The notes beneath the pieces are model-generated. The model did not search any database. It had not been told where the DNA came from and worked only from the letters and a program-made list of their open reading frames with translations. Below are positions 1-8,773 of a stretch of 64,000 bases of DNA, piece after piece. A program made the position numbers and the translations under genes. The stretch is from Dyella_B jejuensis. Lineage in GTDB: Bacteria; Pseudomonadota; Gammaproteobacteria; Xanthomonadales; Rhodanobacteraceae. The DNA lies in contig NZ_JADIKJ010000002.1 in assembly GCF_044904675.1 (NCBI RefSeq), positions 124,001 through 188,000 on the forward strand. The letters run 5' to 3'. How positions within the stretch are numbered: the first letter of the stretch is position 1; the number at the start of each line of letters is the position of its first letter.

Positions 1-724
1 ACACGCCGGCAACGCGCGCGCGTTCGTCGGCACGACCGGTTTCCTTCTCAATGATGGAGGCGAGAATCAGAGCCTGATAGGGCGTGGTCAACGGCAGATC
101 GGGCGCGCGCTGTGCCCACGAGGTTGCCAGCGTCTTGTCCATGGCTTCGTGCGCACGGCGCAGAATGTCCAGATCGCCGTCACCTTTTACGTAGGCATAG
201 GTTTCCGGCAGGAAACGTCCTTCGGCCTTCTCACCGGGCGCGCCGATCTTCCGCATGATGGCGGCCTCATCCAGTCCCGCCGTCTCGTGCTTCAGCTTGT
301 CGGCCTTGGCCAGTGCCTGCAGCACATCGTGAAAGGTCCAGCCATCGACGATGGTGACGTCGCGCTGCAATACCTTGCCTTGCGCCATGTTGGCCAGCAA
401 CTGTTGCGGCGTGATGCCCGGAGTGATCGCATACTCGCCTGCATGCAGGCGCCCGGCGACCTGCATCCGTTCGGCCAGCAGGCGCCAGTACAACGGCGAA
501 GAGGTGCTCAATCCCTGGCTGCGCAACTGATGCACGACGTCCTTGAAGCTGGTGCCGCGGCCAATGTCGATGCTCTCGCTCGCGCTGCTGACGTGCAGTG
601 GCGTGACACTGAAACGCGAAAAGTCTCGCCAGGTCCATCCGGCGGCGCCCACCACTGCCAGCAACAGGATCCACAGCAGGACACGCCACGCCACACGTCC
701 GCCTTGCCTACCGCCTCGATTCAT
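1..724 (-). CDS. mltG: Endolytic murein transglycosylase MltG (C-terminus beyond window)
   Basis: Membrane-anchored lytic transglycosylase of the YceG family, which cuts nascent peptidoglycan strands. Seen: a short basic N-terminus, one hydrophobic segment at about residues 13-31, a LysM-like periplasmic part, and the signature LASIIEKETG with the expected catalytic Glu at about residue 226. 241 codons are visible and the reading frame runs off the left edge. The ATG at 724 overlaps the pabC stop as ATGA, which fixes the start. The pabC-mltG order is the usual gammaproteobacterial one; tmk and holB would be expected next, outside the window. Confidence 0.93.
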   Translation of the reverse strand, partial: MNRGGRQGGRVAWRVLLWILLLAVVGAAGWTWRDFSRFSVTPLHVSSASESIDIGRGTSFKDVVHQLRSQGLSTSSPLYWRLLAERMQVAGRLHAGEYAITPGITPQQLLANMAQGKVLQRDVTIVDGWTFHDVLQALAKADKLKHETAGLDEAAIMRKIGAPGEKAEGRFLPETYAYVKGDGDLDILRRAHEAMDKTLATSWAQRAPDLPLTTPYQALILASIIEKETGRADERARVAGV

Positions 725-1536
725 GCCTGCTCCATCGGGAAACCCAGATCGCGCCAATGCTGCTGCATGGCACGTGCCACCGGGCCGGGAGCGTACACGG
801 TATCGTCCACGGCCTGAACTGGCAGGATGCCGCGAATGCTGGAGCTGAGGAAGAGCTCGGAAGCAGCCAGGCAAGCATCGAGCGGCAGATCGCGAACCTG
901 GCAATCAGGAAAGCGCTCAAGCATCGCGGCTCGCGCCACGCCAGCCACCCCGCAGCGATCCACGGCGGGCGTGACGATGGCGCCGCCGAGGACGGCGAAT
1001 AGATTGGCCGCCGTCGCTGAAATGACCTGGCCATGCCGGTCGCATACCAGCCCTTCGGCGATCGCCGGATCGCTCCATTCGGCACGCGCCAGCACCTGCT
1101 CCAGTCGATTGAGGTGCTTGATACCCGCCAGCAGCGGCTGGTCGGCGAGCGTGGCCCGGCATCTATGCACGCGGATGCCATCGACGTAGGCAGATGCCGC
1201 AATGGCCGGCCCCGGAAAGGCCGCGACAATGCGGGTGGCCGTGCCGGGGATTGGCAGTGCATAACCACGCTCGCCAAGGCCACGGGTCACGGTGATGCGC
1301 ACGATGGCATGCCCGAGTCCATGCCCAAGCCGCCATGCTTCCCGCCAAAGCAGCTGCGGATCCGGCAACGGCATGCGCAATCTTTCGCAACCGGCCATCA
1401 GGCGCTGCATATGGCGCTCCCAGAGCGGCGCGCGGCCATGCACAAAGCGGATCGTTTCGAACAGGCCATCGCCGTAGCTCAGACCGCGATCAAGCGCCGA
1501 GACGCTGTCATGCGGCTGGCCGTTGACCAACATCAT
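721..1536 (-). CDS. pabC: Aminodeoxychorismate lyase PabC
   Basis: PLP-dependent lyase of fold type IV that converts 4-amino-4-deoxychorismate to p-aminobenzoate and pyruvate for folate synthesis. Seen: the N-terminal DRGLSYGDGLFETIR block typical of the branched-chain aminotransferase/PabC family and KHLNRLEQ near residue 140, which carries the probable PLP lysine. It is about 271 aa, normal for the family. ATG at 1536 overlaps the pabB stop (TGATG); a TTG at 1539 and an ATG at 1533 are alternatives. It is the middle gene of a tightly packed pabB-pabC-mltG run. Confidence 0.93.
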   Translation of the reverse strand: MMLVNGQPHDSVSALDRGLSYGDGLFETIRFVHGRAPLWERHMQRLMAGCERLRMPLPDPQLLWREAWRLGHGLGHAIVRITVTRGLGERGYALPIPGTATRIVAAFPGPAIAASAYVDGIRVHRCRATLADQPLLAGIKHLNRLEQVLARAEWSDPAIAEGLVCDRHGQVISATAANLFAVLGGAIVTPAVDRCGVAGVARAAMLERFPDCQVRDLPLDACLAASELFLSSSIRGILPVQAVDDTVYAPGPVARAMQQHWRDLGFPMEQA

Positions 1537-2888
1537 CAACCGGCCACCCCTAGCGCTCGCAACATGCCACGCGCCTTGGCCCGCGTCTCGTCCAGCTCCT
1601 TGGCCGCGATGGAATCGGCCACGATGCCGGCGCCCGCCCGCAGACTGACGCGGTTGCCGCTCAAGGTCAGCGTGCGGATGAGGATATTCAAATCGAGATC
1701 GCCGTTGCGATCGAGATAGCCCAGCGCGCCGGTATAGGCGCCGCGCGGCTCGTCTTCCAGCGCAGCGATGATTTGCATGCAGCGCACCTTGGGACAGCCG
1801 GTGATGGTGCCGCCTGGAAACGTCGCTGCGATCACCTGCCCCGGGGTAACGTCTTCGCGCAGCCGGCCGCGCACATTGGAAACGATGTGGTGCACGTGCG
1901 CGTAGCTTTCCACCACCATCAATTCGTTTACTTCCACCGTGCCCGGCTTGCAGACACGGCCCAGATCGTTACGCTCCAAGTCGATCAGCATCACGTGCTC
2001 GGCGCGTTCCTTGGGATGTGCGGTGAGCTCGCGAATGCTTGCACGATCATCGTCGCCTTCCGACCTTGGACGTGTGCCGGCGATCGGCCGGGCCTGCACC
2101 ACGCCGCGACGCATTTCCACCAATCGCTCCGGTGACGAACTGACCACCGCCCAATGCTTTTGCTGGAAGAGGCCCGCGAATGGCGCCGGGTTCGCGCGAC
2201 GCAGCGCAGCGTAAAGGCTGACGGCGGAAGGCGCCACGGGAAACAGCGCGCGCCATGCCCGCGACAGATTGGCCTGGAAGAGATCGCCAGCCCGCAAATG
2301 CTCATGGATGCACGCAACGCCGTGCAGGAACGACGATGGATCGTCTTCCTCGATCTTGGCCGGCGCCTCCGGCAACGATGACCGGGGTGGCGCGGCATCG
2401 AGGTCCGCCAGCATCCGGTCGAGCAACGTCTCCTGTCCTGCTTCGGCTACCAGGATCGTGCATTCGCGTTGATGATCGACAATGATCGCAGCCGGGCAGC
2501 GCACTGCCTGCGCTATCGGCAGGTGCGACGCATGGCGCAAGCGAAGCGTCGGCTCGATTTGGCCGGCGAGTTCATAGGCAAGGAACAGGATCCAGCCGCC
2601 ATGGAACGGCAAGCCGTCATCCTCTCCTTGTGGCAATCGCTCTGCCTGCCACGAGGCATCGAGCGCATCGAGGAAGCGACCGGCGCGCACCTGCCCATCG
2701 GCATCCTGCACACGGCCATTGGCGTCCAGCGTAAGCACGCCTTGGGGAAATGCGAACAGAATGTCGTAGCGCGCGTTTGCGCCCGCCCGCGTAACGCTTT
2801 CGAGCAACGCGGGATAACGCTCTGGAAACGCAGCGGCCGGCGCAAGCAGGTCGCGCCGGCCGGCCAGCATACGGTTCTGGTGGCTCAC
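1536..2888 (-). CDS. pabB: Aminodeoxychorismate synthase component I PabB (PIAGT variant)
   Basis: Chorismate-binding enzyme giving 4-amino-4-deoxychorismate for folate, normally with a PabA glutaminase. About 450 aa. Seen: the C-terminal chorismate domain with KERAEHVMLIDLERNDLGR, GGTITGCPKVR and YTGALGYLD. The active-site motif reads PIAGTRPR, whereas E. coli PabB has PIKGT with a nucleophilic Lys; Ala here is the anthranilate-synthase (TrpE) state. Context with pabC argues for a folate role, but activity cannot be read from sequence. The start is probably the GTG at 2888, which overlaps the fabF TAG by one base; ATG 2870 is an alternative. Confidence 0.85.
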   Translation of the reverse strand: MSHQNRMLAGRRDLLAPAAAFPERYPALLESVTRAGANARYDILFAFPQGVLTLDANGRVQDADGQVRAGRFLDALDASWQAERLPQGEDDGLPFHGGWILFLAYELAGQIEPTLRLRHASHLPIAQAVRCPAAIIVDHQRECTILVAEAGQETLLDRMLADLDAAPPRSSLPEAPAKIEEDDPSSFLHGVACIHEHLRAGDLFQANLSRAWRALFPVAPSAVSLYAALRRANPAPFAGLFQQKHWAVVSSSPERLVEMRRGVVQARPIAGTRPRSEGDDDRASIRELTAHPKERAEHVMLIDLERNDLGRVCKPGTVEVNELMVVESYAHVHHIVSNVRGRLREDVTPGQVIAATFPGGTITGCPKVRCMQIIAALEDEPRGAYTGALGYLDRNGDLDLNILIRTLTLSGNRVSLRAGAGIVADSIAAKELDETRAKARGMLRALGVAG

Positions 2889-4126
2889 TAGATCCGGCGG
2901 AAAGCAAGCGTGCCGTTGGTACCGCCGAAGCCGAACGAATTGGAGATGGCAATCTCGAGCTTCGCCTCGCGCGCGGTGTGCGGCACGAAATCGAGGTCGC
3001 AACCTTCACCGGGCTCGTCGAGATTGATCGTCGGCGGCAACACCTGGTCGCGCATGGCAAGGATGGTGAAGATCGCCTCCACGCCGCCGGCCGCGCCCAA
3101 CAGATGGCCCGTGGTGGATTTGGTCGAGCTCATCGCCAATTTATAGGCGTGGTCGCCAAACACGCGCTTGGCAGCCAATACCTCGCCCAGATCGCCCAGC
3201 GGCGTCGAAGTGCCGTGGGCATTGATGTATTGCACGTCGGCCGGATTGATCGCGCCATCGCGCAACGCCGCTTCCATGCAACGGGCAGCGCCTTCGCCGC
3301 CTTCGCTTGGCGCAGTGATGTGGTAGGCATCGCCACTCATGCCGAAGCCCACCAGCTCGGCGTAGATCCGCGCGCCGCGGGCTTTCGCATGCTCATATTC
3401 TTCCAGCACCAGCACGCCCGCACCATCGGACAGCACGAAACCATCGCGGTCCTTGTCCCACGGCCGGCTTGCCTTGTGTGGCTCATCGTTGCGCGTGGAC
3501 ATGGCCTTGGCCGAGCAGAAACCGGCCATGGCCGTACCGGTCGTGGCGAACTCGGCTCCGCCGGCGATCATCACGTCCGCGTCGCCATACTGGATCATGC
3601 GGCCGGCCAGGCCGATGTTGTGGGTCGCCGTGGTGCACGCCGTGACGCAGGCAATGTTCGGACCTTTCAGTCCGAACATGATCGACAGGTGACCCGAGAC
3701 CATGTTGATGATCGAACTGGGCACGAAGAACGGCGAGACGCGGCGCGGTCCCTTTTCGTGCAGGTCGATCGACGTATCCTCGATGGTATTGAGGCCGCCG
3801 ATGCCGGCACCGACCGCCACGCCGATACGCGGCGCATTCGCCTCCGTCACGTCCAGCCCGGAATCGCGCAGGGCCTGGGTGCCCGCGGCAATGCCGTAGT
3901 GGATGAACGGATCCATCTTCTTCACGTCTTTTGGCGGCATCCATTGCGCAGCATCGAAGTCACGCACCTGGCCGGCGATGCGCGTGGCATACGCCGTGGC
4001 GTCAAAGTGCGTCACCGGGCCGATGCCGCTGGCGCCCTTGAGAATATTGTCCCAGGCGGTGGCGATGTCGTTGCCGACCGGCGAGATGATACCCATGCCA
4101 GTCACTACCACACGTCGTTTGCTCAT
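2888..4126 (-). CDS. fabF: Beta-ketoacyl-ACP synthase II FabF
   Basis: Elongating condensing enzyme of type II fatty-acid synthesis in the cytosol; it joins malonyl-ACP to acyl-ACP and lengthens C16:1 to C18:1. 412 aa, family length. Seen: thiolase-fold Cys-His-His set with Cys at about residue 164 (ACTTATHN), His in NAHGTSTPLGD near 304 and His in STTGHLLGAAGGVEA near 341, plus the C-terminal SFGFGGTNGTL. It lies 198 bp after acpP and overlaps pabB, so fatty-acid and folate genes share transcripts here. Confidence 0.97.
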   Translation of the reverse strand: MSKRRVVVTGMGIISPVGNDIATAWDNILKGASGIGPVTHFDATAYATRIAGQVRDFDAAQWMPPKDVKKMDPFIHYGIAAGTQALRDSGLDVTEANAPRIGVAVGAGIGGLNTIEDTSIDLHEKGPRRVSPFFVPSSIINMVSGHLSIMFGLKGPNIACVTACTTATHNIGLAGRMIQYGDADVMIAGGAEFATTGTAMAGFCSAKAMSTRNDEPHKASRPWDKDRDGFVLSDGAGVLVLEEYEHAKARGARIYAELVGFGMSGDAYHITAPSEGGEGAARCMEAALRDGAINPADVQYINAHGTSTPLGDLGEVLAAKRVFGDHAYKLAMSSTKSTTGHLLGAAGGVEAIFTILAMRDQVLPPTINLDEPGEGCDLDFVPHTAREAKLEIAISNSFGFGGTNGTLAFRRI

Positions 4127-4324
4127 GGATCGAAGTTCCTTGCTGGTTCGGGAAGATCAGCCAAAAGGCGTCACCTTCCGCACATCGCGATGCGCGCCGA
4201 CCTTGTACACCATACGGGATCGGACGTTACCTATTGCAGAAACGAAAACTGCGCCGAGGTGGCGCAGATTCCGGTATCGCTGCGTAATGCATGGGACGCC
4301 TGTGCGCCACCGTGCCACGCTGGA

Positions 4325-4564
4325 TCATTCCTTGGTATGAGCCTTGATGTAGTTGACGGCTTCCTGCACGGTGGTGATCTTCTCGGCTTCTTCATCGGGA
4401 ATTTCGGTTTCGAATTCCTCTTCGAGCGCCATCACCAGCTCGACCGTATCCAGCGAATCCGCGCCCAGGTCGTCCACGAACGAAGAGTTTGGATTGACTT
4501 CGTCTTCCTTCACGCCCAGTTGCTCGACGACGATTTTCTTGACGCGTTCTTCGATGGTGCTCAT
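4325..4564 (-). CDS. acpP: Acyl carrier protein
   Basis: 79-aa acidic carrier that holds acyl chains on 4'-phosphopantetheine. Seen: DLGADSLDTVELVMALEE with the modified Ser at residue 37, an acidic helix II and four-helix length. The start ATG at 4564 gives MSTIEERVKK, the standard N-terminus; frames running further upstream lack family similarity. It stands between fabG and fabF in the classical fab order. Confidence 0.98.
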   Translation of the reverse strand: MSTIEERVKKIVVEQLGVKEDEVNPNSSFVDDLGADSLDTVELVMALEEEFETEIPDEEAEKITTVQEAVNYIKAHTKE

Positions 4565-4862
4565 GTTGCCTTTGCCTCCCAAGGGGAAATTGTCTGTCTC
4601 GCCGGCTTTTTCGCCGGCAAAGCCTGCGGCATTGTAGTGGCTAAGCCGCGAAGCCGCCAATCATATGCCAGGGAATACAAGCCGCCACGGTGTCCGCGTC
4701 GACGCGAAAGCGCCAATTGTCGCCTAAAAAGGACGCCGTGACGACTCCTCGAGTTCAGCGGCCCGGATCGACCGGAAAATTTCAAACGCACCGACCCATT
4801 CCAGCCACCAGCTGTACTGCCAAGGGCCTTTTTTTCAAGGCTTTGGCCGCCCAGCTTGTCGC
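4565..4862 (-). other. Gene-free spacer between fabG and acpP
   Basis: 298 bp without a convincing gene on either strand. It probably holds an acpP promoter on the minus strand, which would fit the separate high expression of acpP in many bacteria, but I cannot point to a clear -35/-10 pair. An A-rich stretch near 4828-4836 (minus strand) is the only compositional oddity. Confidence 0.5.
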
Positions 4863-5603
4863 TCAAGGCATGTACATGCCGCCATTGACATGCAAGGTTT
4901 CGCCAGTGATGTAGCCCGCCGCCGGAGACGCGAGAAAGCCTACTGCCTTGGCGATATCGCCTGCCTCGCCCAGGCGGCCGAGCGCAATCTGGCCCAGCAG
5001 GGCCTGCCTGGACTCCTCCGGCAGGCCGCGGGTCATATCGGTGTCGATGAAACCAGGTGCCACCACGTTGACGGTAATGCCACGCGAACCGATCTCGCGC
5101 GCCAGCGATTTGGAGAATGCGATGATTCCGGCCTTCGCCGCGGCGTAGTTGGCTTGTCCAGGGTTGCCAGTCAGTCCGATCACGGAGGCAATCGAAATGA
5201 TGCGGCCCTTGCGGGCTTTCATCATGCCGCGCATGACCGCCTTTGACGTGCGATAGACCGAACTGAGGTTGGTATCCAGGATGGCGTGCCAATCCTCGTC
5301 GCGCATGCGCATCAGCAACTGGTCGCGCGTAATGCCTGCGTTGTTGACGAGGATCGAAACTGGCCCGAATTGCTTGGCGATCTCACCGACCAGCGCCTCC
5401 ACTGCCGCCGAATCGGTGACATTGAGTACGCGCCCGTGACCGCCCTGGGGGGCAAGTCGCTCGCCAATCGCTGCAGCCCCCGCCTCGGTGGTCGCCGTGC
5501 CGATGACCACTGCACCCATGGCCGCCAATTCGTCGGCAATGGCCGCGCCAATGCCACGGCTTGCACCGGTGACCAATGCAATCTCACCTTGCAGTGTGCT
5601 CAT
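4863..5603 (-). CDS. fabG: 3-oxoacyl-ACP reductase FabG
   Basis: NADPH-dependent short-chain dehydrogenase doing the first reduction of each fatty-acid elongation cycle. 246 aa. Seen: cofactor motif VTGASRGIGAAI at residues 11-22, LVNNAGITRD, the active-site Ser in IISIASVIGLTG, YAAAKAG with catalytic Tyr and Lys near 152 and 156, and the C-terminal VNGGMYMP. It lies 46 bp after fabD on the same strand. Confidence 0.97.
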   Translation of the reverse strand: MSTLQGEIALVTGASRGIGAAIADELAAMGAVVIGTATTEAGAAAIGERLAPQGGHGRVLNVTDSAAVEALVGEIAKQFGPVSILVNNAGITRDQLLMRMRDEDWHAILDTNLSSVYRTSKAVMRGMMKARKGRIISIASVIGLTGNPGQANYAAAKAGIIAFSKSLAREIGSRGITVNVVAPGFIDTDMTRGLPEESRQALLGQIALGRLGEAGDIAKAVGFLASPAAGYITGETLHVNGGMYMP

Positions 5604-5649
5604 CCTTCAAGTCCTTCCATACAGGGAATTCGAATGATACGGACCTGCT

Positions 5650-6597
5650 TCAGGTCCATGCGCCACGTGCGGCGTCGAGTTCTGCCGGCATGCCGACCGC
5701 ACGGGTCTCGACATTTTTGTCGATACGCTTGATCAAGCCCGCCAAGACCTTGCCGGGACCGCATTCGGCAAAGCGCGTCGCGCCACCGGATACCAATGCC
5801 TGCACGCATTCCGTCCAGCGTACCGGCAGATACAGCTGCCGTTGCAGCGCGCCGCGGATATCGTCAAGCGACGAGTAACTGCGCGCCTCGGCATTCTGCA
5901 CCACAGGGATGGCCGGCAGCTCCCATGCGATCGAGGCCATGCGCTCGCCGAGGCGGTCGGCTGCCTCGCGCATCAATGCACTGTGCGAAGGCACCGATAC
6001 GGCCAGCTTGACGGCTTTCTTCACACCCAATTCCGCAAGCCTGGCCAAGGCGCGATCGACCGCCGCGGCGTGGCCGGCAATCACCAACTGGCCAGGCGAA
6101 TTGAAGTTGGCCGGCGCAACCACCTGCCCTTGCGCAACTTCCGCGCAGACCGCGGTGATCTGTTCGTCGTCACCGCCCAGGATCGCAGCCATCGCGCCCA
6201 CGCCCGCTGGAACCGCCGTCTGCATAAGACGTCCGCGTTCGGCGACCAGGGCGGCGGCATCGTGCAACGACAATGCGCCGGCGCAAACCAGCGCGCTGTA
6301 TTCGCCCAGGCTGTGGCCTGCCAATTGGGAAGGACGCGCGCCGCCAAGTTTCTGCCATACACGCCACACCGCAACGCTAGCGGCAAGCAGCACAGGCTGG
6401 GTGTTCTCGGTGCGATTGAGCTGCTCTTCCGGACCTTGCTGGCTCAGCGCCCACAGGTCGATGCCAGCGCCTTGCGAAGCTTCCTCAAATGTGGCCTTCA
6501 CATCGCCGTGGAGAACGGCGAGATCGGCAAGCATACCGACCGACTGCGACCCTTGGCCGGGAAAAACAAAGGCGAGCGACGCGGACGATGGGGTCAT
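5650..6597 (-). CDS. fabD: Malonyl-CoA:ACP transacylase FabD
   Basis: Transfers malonyl from CoA to ACP, supplying the extender unit for FabH and FabF. 315 aa. Seen: N-terminal FVFPGQGSQSVGML, nucleophile motif GHSLGEYSAL with Ser at about residue 96, and VSVPSHSALM with the catalytic His near 206. It lies between fabH (140 bp upstream) and fabG in the minus-strand fab run. Confidence 0.97.
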   Translation of the reverse strand: MTPSSASLAFVFPGQGSQSVGMLADLAVLHGDVKATFEEASQGAGIDLWALSQQGPEEQLNRTENTQPVLLAASVAVWRVWQKLGGARPSQLAGHSLGEYSALVCAGALSLHDAAALVAERGRLMQTAVPAGVGAMAAILGGDDEQITAVCAEVAQGQVVAPANFNSPGQLVIAGHAAAVDRALARLAELGVKKAVKLAVSVPSHSALMREAADRLGERMASIAWELPAIPVVQNAEARSYSSLDDIRGALQRQLYLPVRWTECVQALVSGGATRFAECGPGKVLAGLIKRIDKNVETRAVGMPAELDAARGAWT

Positions 6598-6737
6598 GAA
6601 AAGGTACAGTTGAAGAAAAACGAAATGGTGCCATCAAGAGGCGACATGCGCAGCCGTTTTTTTGTCATGGGACAGGCAGCGGACCGTGCGATCCACCAGC
6701 GACAGACACACCTGCCGGCAAGATCCGCCTTCCTGAC

Positions 6738-7712
6738 TCAATAGCGCAGGAGCGCGGAAGCCCAGGTAAATCCACCGCCGAAAGCTTCCAGCAGTAAATT
6801 CTGTCCACGCTTGACCTTGTCCGAACGCACGGCATAGTCCAGCGCCAGCGGCACCGAACCGGCCGAGGTATTGGCGTGTTTGTCGACCGTGACGATCACC
6901 TGTTCCATCGACATGTTCAGGCGCTTGGCGGTGGCTTCGATGATGCGCAGGTTGGCCTGATGCGGAATCAGCCAGTCCAGCTGCGAAGCATCCATGCCGG
7001 CGGCACCGAGTGTTTCCTCGACCAGCGAATCAAGCGTTTTCACCGCGACCTTGAATACTTCGCGGCCAGACATGCGGATGCGCACGCCGTGATTGGGCTC
7101 GTCCTTGAATCCCGCGGAAACACCGACCGGGTTGTACAGCAGATCTCTGTAACCGCCATCGGCGTGCAGGCAGGTCGCATAAATGCCCGGCTCGCTGGAC
7201 GCCTCAAGCACCACGGCGCCGGCGCCGTCGCCGAACAATACGCAGGTCTCGCGCTCGTTCCAGTCAACCATGCGCGTAAGCGTTTCCGCACCGATCACCA
7301 GCACTTTCTTCGACTGGCCGCTGCGAATGAATTTGTCCGCCACGCCCAATGCGTAGACGAAGCCCGAGCAGGCGGCGTTGACATCGAACGCGGCACAGCC
7401 GTTGGCACCCAGGCGGTACTGCACCAGGCAGGCGGTGGACGGGAAAATGATATCGGGCGTAGTGGTGCCCAACACGATCAGGTCCAGTTCCGACGCTTTC
7501 ACGCCGGCAGCTTCGAGCGCGCGCTGCGCGGCCAGGAAGGACAGGTCGCCGGTGGTCTCCCCTTCTGCCGCCACATGGCGCTGGCGGATGCCGGTGCGTT
7601 CGCGGATCCATTCGTCGCTGGTATCGACGAATTTCTCCAGGTCGGCATTGGTCACGACTCGCTCCGGCAAGGCGCTGCCGGTGGCGATGATGCGAGAGTA
7701 GATCTGGGCCAT
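6738..7712 (-). CDS. fabH: Beta-ketoacyl-ACP synthase III FabH
   Basis: Starts fatty-acid synthesis by condensing acetyl-CoA (or another acyl-CoA) with malonyl-ACP. 324 aa. Seen: Cys at about residue 115 in VNAACSGFVYAL, His in WLIPHQANLRI and Asn in KHANTSAGSVPLAL, making the Cys-His-Asn triad. In many Gram-negatives plsX separates rpmF from fabH; here only 170 bp of hairpin-bearing spacer does. Confidence 0.97.
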   Translation of the reverse strand: MAQIYSRIIATGSALPERVVTNADLEKFVDTSDEWIRERTGIRQRHVAAEGETTGDLSFLAAQRALEAAGVKASELDLIVLGTTTPDIIFPSTACLVQYRLGANGCAAFDVNAACSGFVYALGVADKFIRSGQSKKVLVIGAETLTRMVDWNERETCVLFGDGAGAVVLEASSEPGIYATCLHADGGYRDLLYNPVGVSAGFKDEPNHGVRIRMSGREVFKVAVKTLDSLVEETLGAAGMDASQLDWLIPHQANLRIIEATAKRLNMSMEQVIVTVDKHANTSAGSVPLALDYAVRSDKVKRGQNLLLEAFGGGFTWASALLRY

Positions 7713-7744
7713 TGAATATCCATCAGCAGGCGGTGGTGCCCCAT

Positions 7745-7765
7745 GCCATCCGCCTGACGGATGGC
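7745..7765. repeat. Perfect hairpin in the rpmF-fabH spacer
   Basis: GCCATCCG and CGGATGGC form an 8-bp stem with a 5-nt CCTGA loop, 33 bp before the fabH start on the minus strand. It is followed by no T-run, so it is not a standard terminator; it could be an mRNA processing or stability element. Confidence 0.6.
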
Positions 7766-7812
7766 TCGCCGCACCAAGACCGCAACGTTACGTTGGCGGA
7801 TGCCAGAACGCA

Positions 7813-7836
7813 AAGCGGCGCGTCACCGCGCCGCTT
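7813..7836 (-). terminator. GC-rich hairpin after rpmF, possible attenuator
   Basis: AAGCGGCGCG and CGCGCCGCTT form a perfect 10-bp stem with a 4-nt loop, about 47 bp past the rpmF stop. On the minus strand it is followed by a short T-containing tract (TTTGCGTTC), so it may partly end ribosomal-gene transcripts before fabH. Confidence 0.5.
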
Positions 7837-7882
7837 GCCGAACCGACTCCAGGGAGACCTTGCAGCCTCCGGGCACGAAGCC

Positions 7883-8077
7883 TCAGTCTTCCTCGGTCAC
7901 TGCCACCTGGGTGTCGATCACCTTCTTGCCGCGGTAGTAGCCATCGGCGGTCACGTGGTGACGGCGATGCACTTCACCGCTGGTCGGATCGGTGGCCAAC
8001 TGCACGGTGCTCAGCTTGTCGTGCGAGCGACGCATGCCGCGGGTGGACGGGGTCTTGCGGCTCTTTTGAACGGCCAT
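7883..8077 (-). CDS. rpmF: 50S ribosomal protein L32
   Basis: 64-aa basic ribosomal protein. Seen: MAVQKSRKTPSTRGMRRSHD and HHVTADGYYRGKKVI, both characteristic of L32. It has no cysteine pair, so it is the zinc-free form, as in E. coli. It follows yceD by 18 bp, the conserved yceD-rpmF pair that leads the fab operon. Confidence 0.97.
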   Translation of the reverse strand: MAVQKSRKTPSTRGMRRSHDKLSTVQLATDPTSGEVHRRHHVTADGYYRGKKVIDTQVAVTEED

Positions 8078-8095
8078 GATGCTTCTCCAGCTAAA

Positions 8096-8614
8096 TCAGT
8101 TCTTTTTGAGTTCGCGCAACACCGCGAACGGGTTATCGGAACGCACTTGGGCGGGCACATCTTCCGCCGGCGGGCGCGTGACTTCTTCGGGCAACTCGCT
8201 GTCCGGATTGACCGGCACCAGTGGTAACGCCAACAGCAATTCGTCCTCGATCACATCGATCAGGCCGAGCTTGTCGTCCTCGGCAACCAGCAGCGGCTCG
8301 CACCCAGCCGGCAACGCGGACTCTTCGCGCTCGGAACGGATCAGGCCCAGCCGGCTATCCACCGTGACCGGCATGACGAACGGCTCGAGCGTGCGCTGGC
8401 AAACCAGCCACAAAGGCGCCTGAACCCGTACATCGACATATGCCGTACCGTACTCGTCCCGACCGAAGTCGAGCTCGTACTGGGCCAATCCTGCACTCTC
8501 CGCCAGCACGCCGCACAGGCGAGGCATTGCGGCGATGGGCAGCGACCCCTGGAACGAACGCCGCGCCGAAACCATGCGCCAAGCGTCCACGGACTCTGGC
8601 AGTGTCACGGACAT
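8096..8614 (-). CDS. yceD: YceD family (DUF177) rRNA accumulation protein
   Basis: Homologue of YceD, a protein tied to 23S rRNA accumulation and nearly always next to rpmF. About 172 aa from the ATG at 8614 (MSVTLPESVDAWRM). Seen: the central CQRTLEPF/RLGLIRSE region and acidic C-terminal half with LPLVPVNPDSELPEE of the DUF177 family. The frame is open further upstream, but the extra residues do not resemble the family. It is the first gene of the minus-strand fab run. Confidence 0.9.
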   Translation of the reverse strand: MSVTLPESVDAWRMVSARRSFQGSLPIAAMPRLCGVLAESAGLAQYELDFGRDEYGTAYVDVRVQAPLWLVCQRTLEPFVMPVTVDSRLGLIRSEREESALPAGCEPLLVAEDDKLGLIDVIEDELLLALPLVPVNPDSELPEEVTRPPAEDVPAQVRSDNPFAVLRELKKN

Positions 8615-8773
8615 AACCGGGAAATAGTATGTTTCCCGGCCAGTTAAGTCAACCGTGCGGCAGCATGGCAAGCTTGCCGCAGACCGGTTCCCGGCCTTGG
8701 CCGCGGGGCTTTGCCTGAACCATCCTGCATACGGCAGACTGCCGTCCTACCTTAGCCCGAGCCGACTGCCTCA

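Noticed and set aside
4258..4311. GGTGGCGCA/TGCGCCACC inverted repeat between acpP and fabF as a terminator
   Set aside because: The loop is 36 nt and no T-run follows; chance pairing in GC-rich DNA is likely.
2978..4741. Long open frame opposite fabF and acpP
   Set aside because: GC-rich codon use on the minus strand opens the mirror frame; it has no family similarity or ribosome site, and fabF and acpP are certain.
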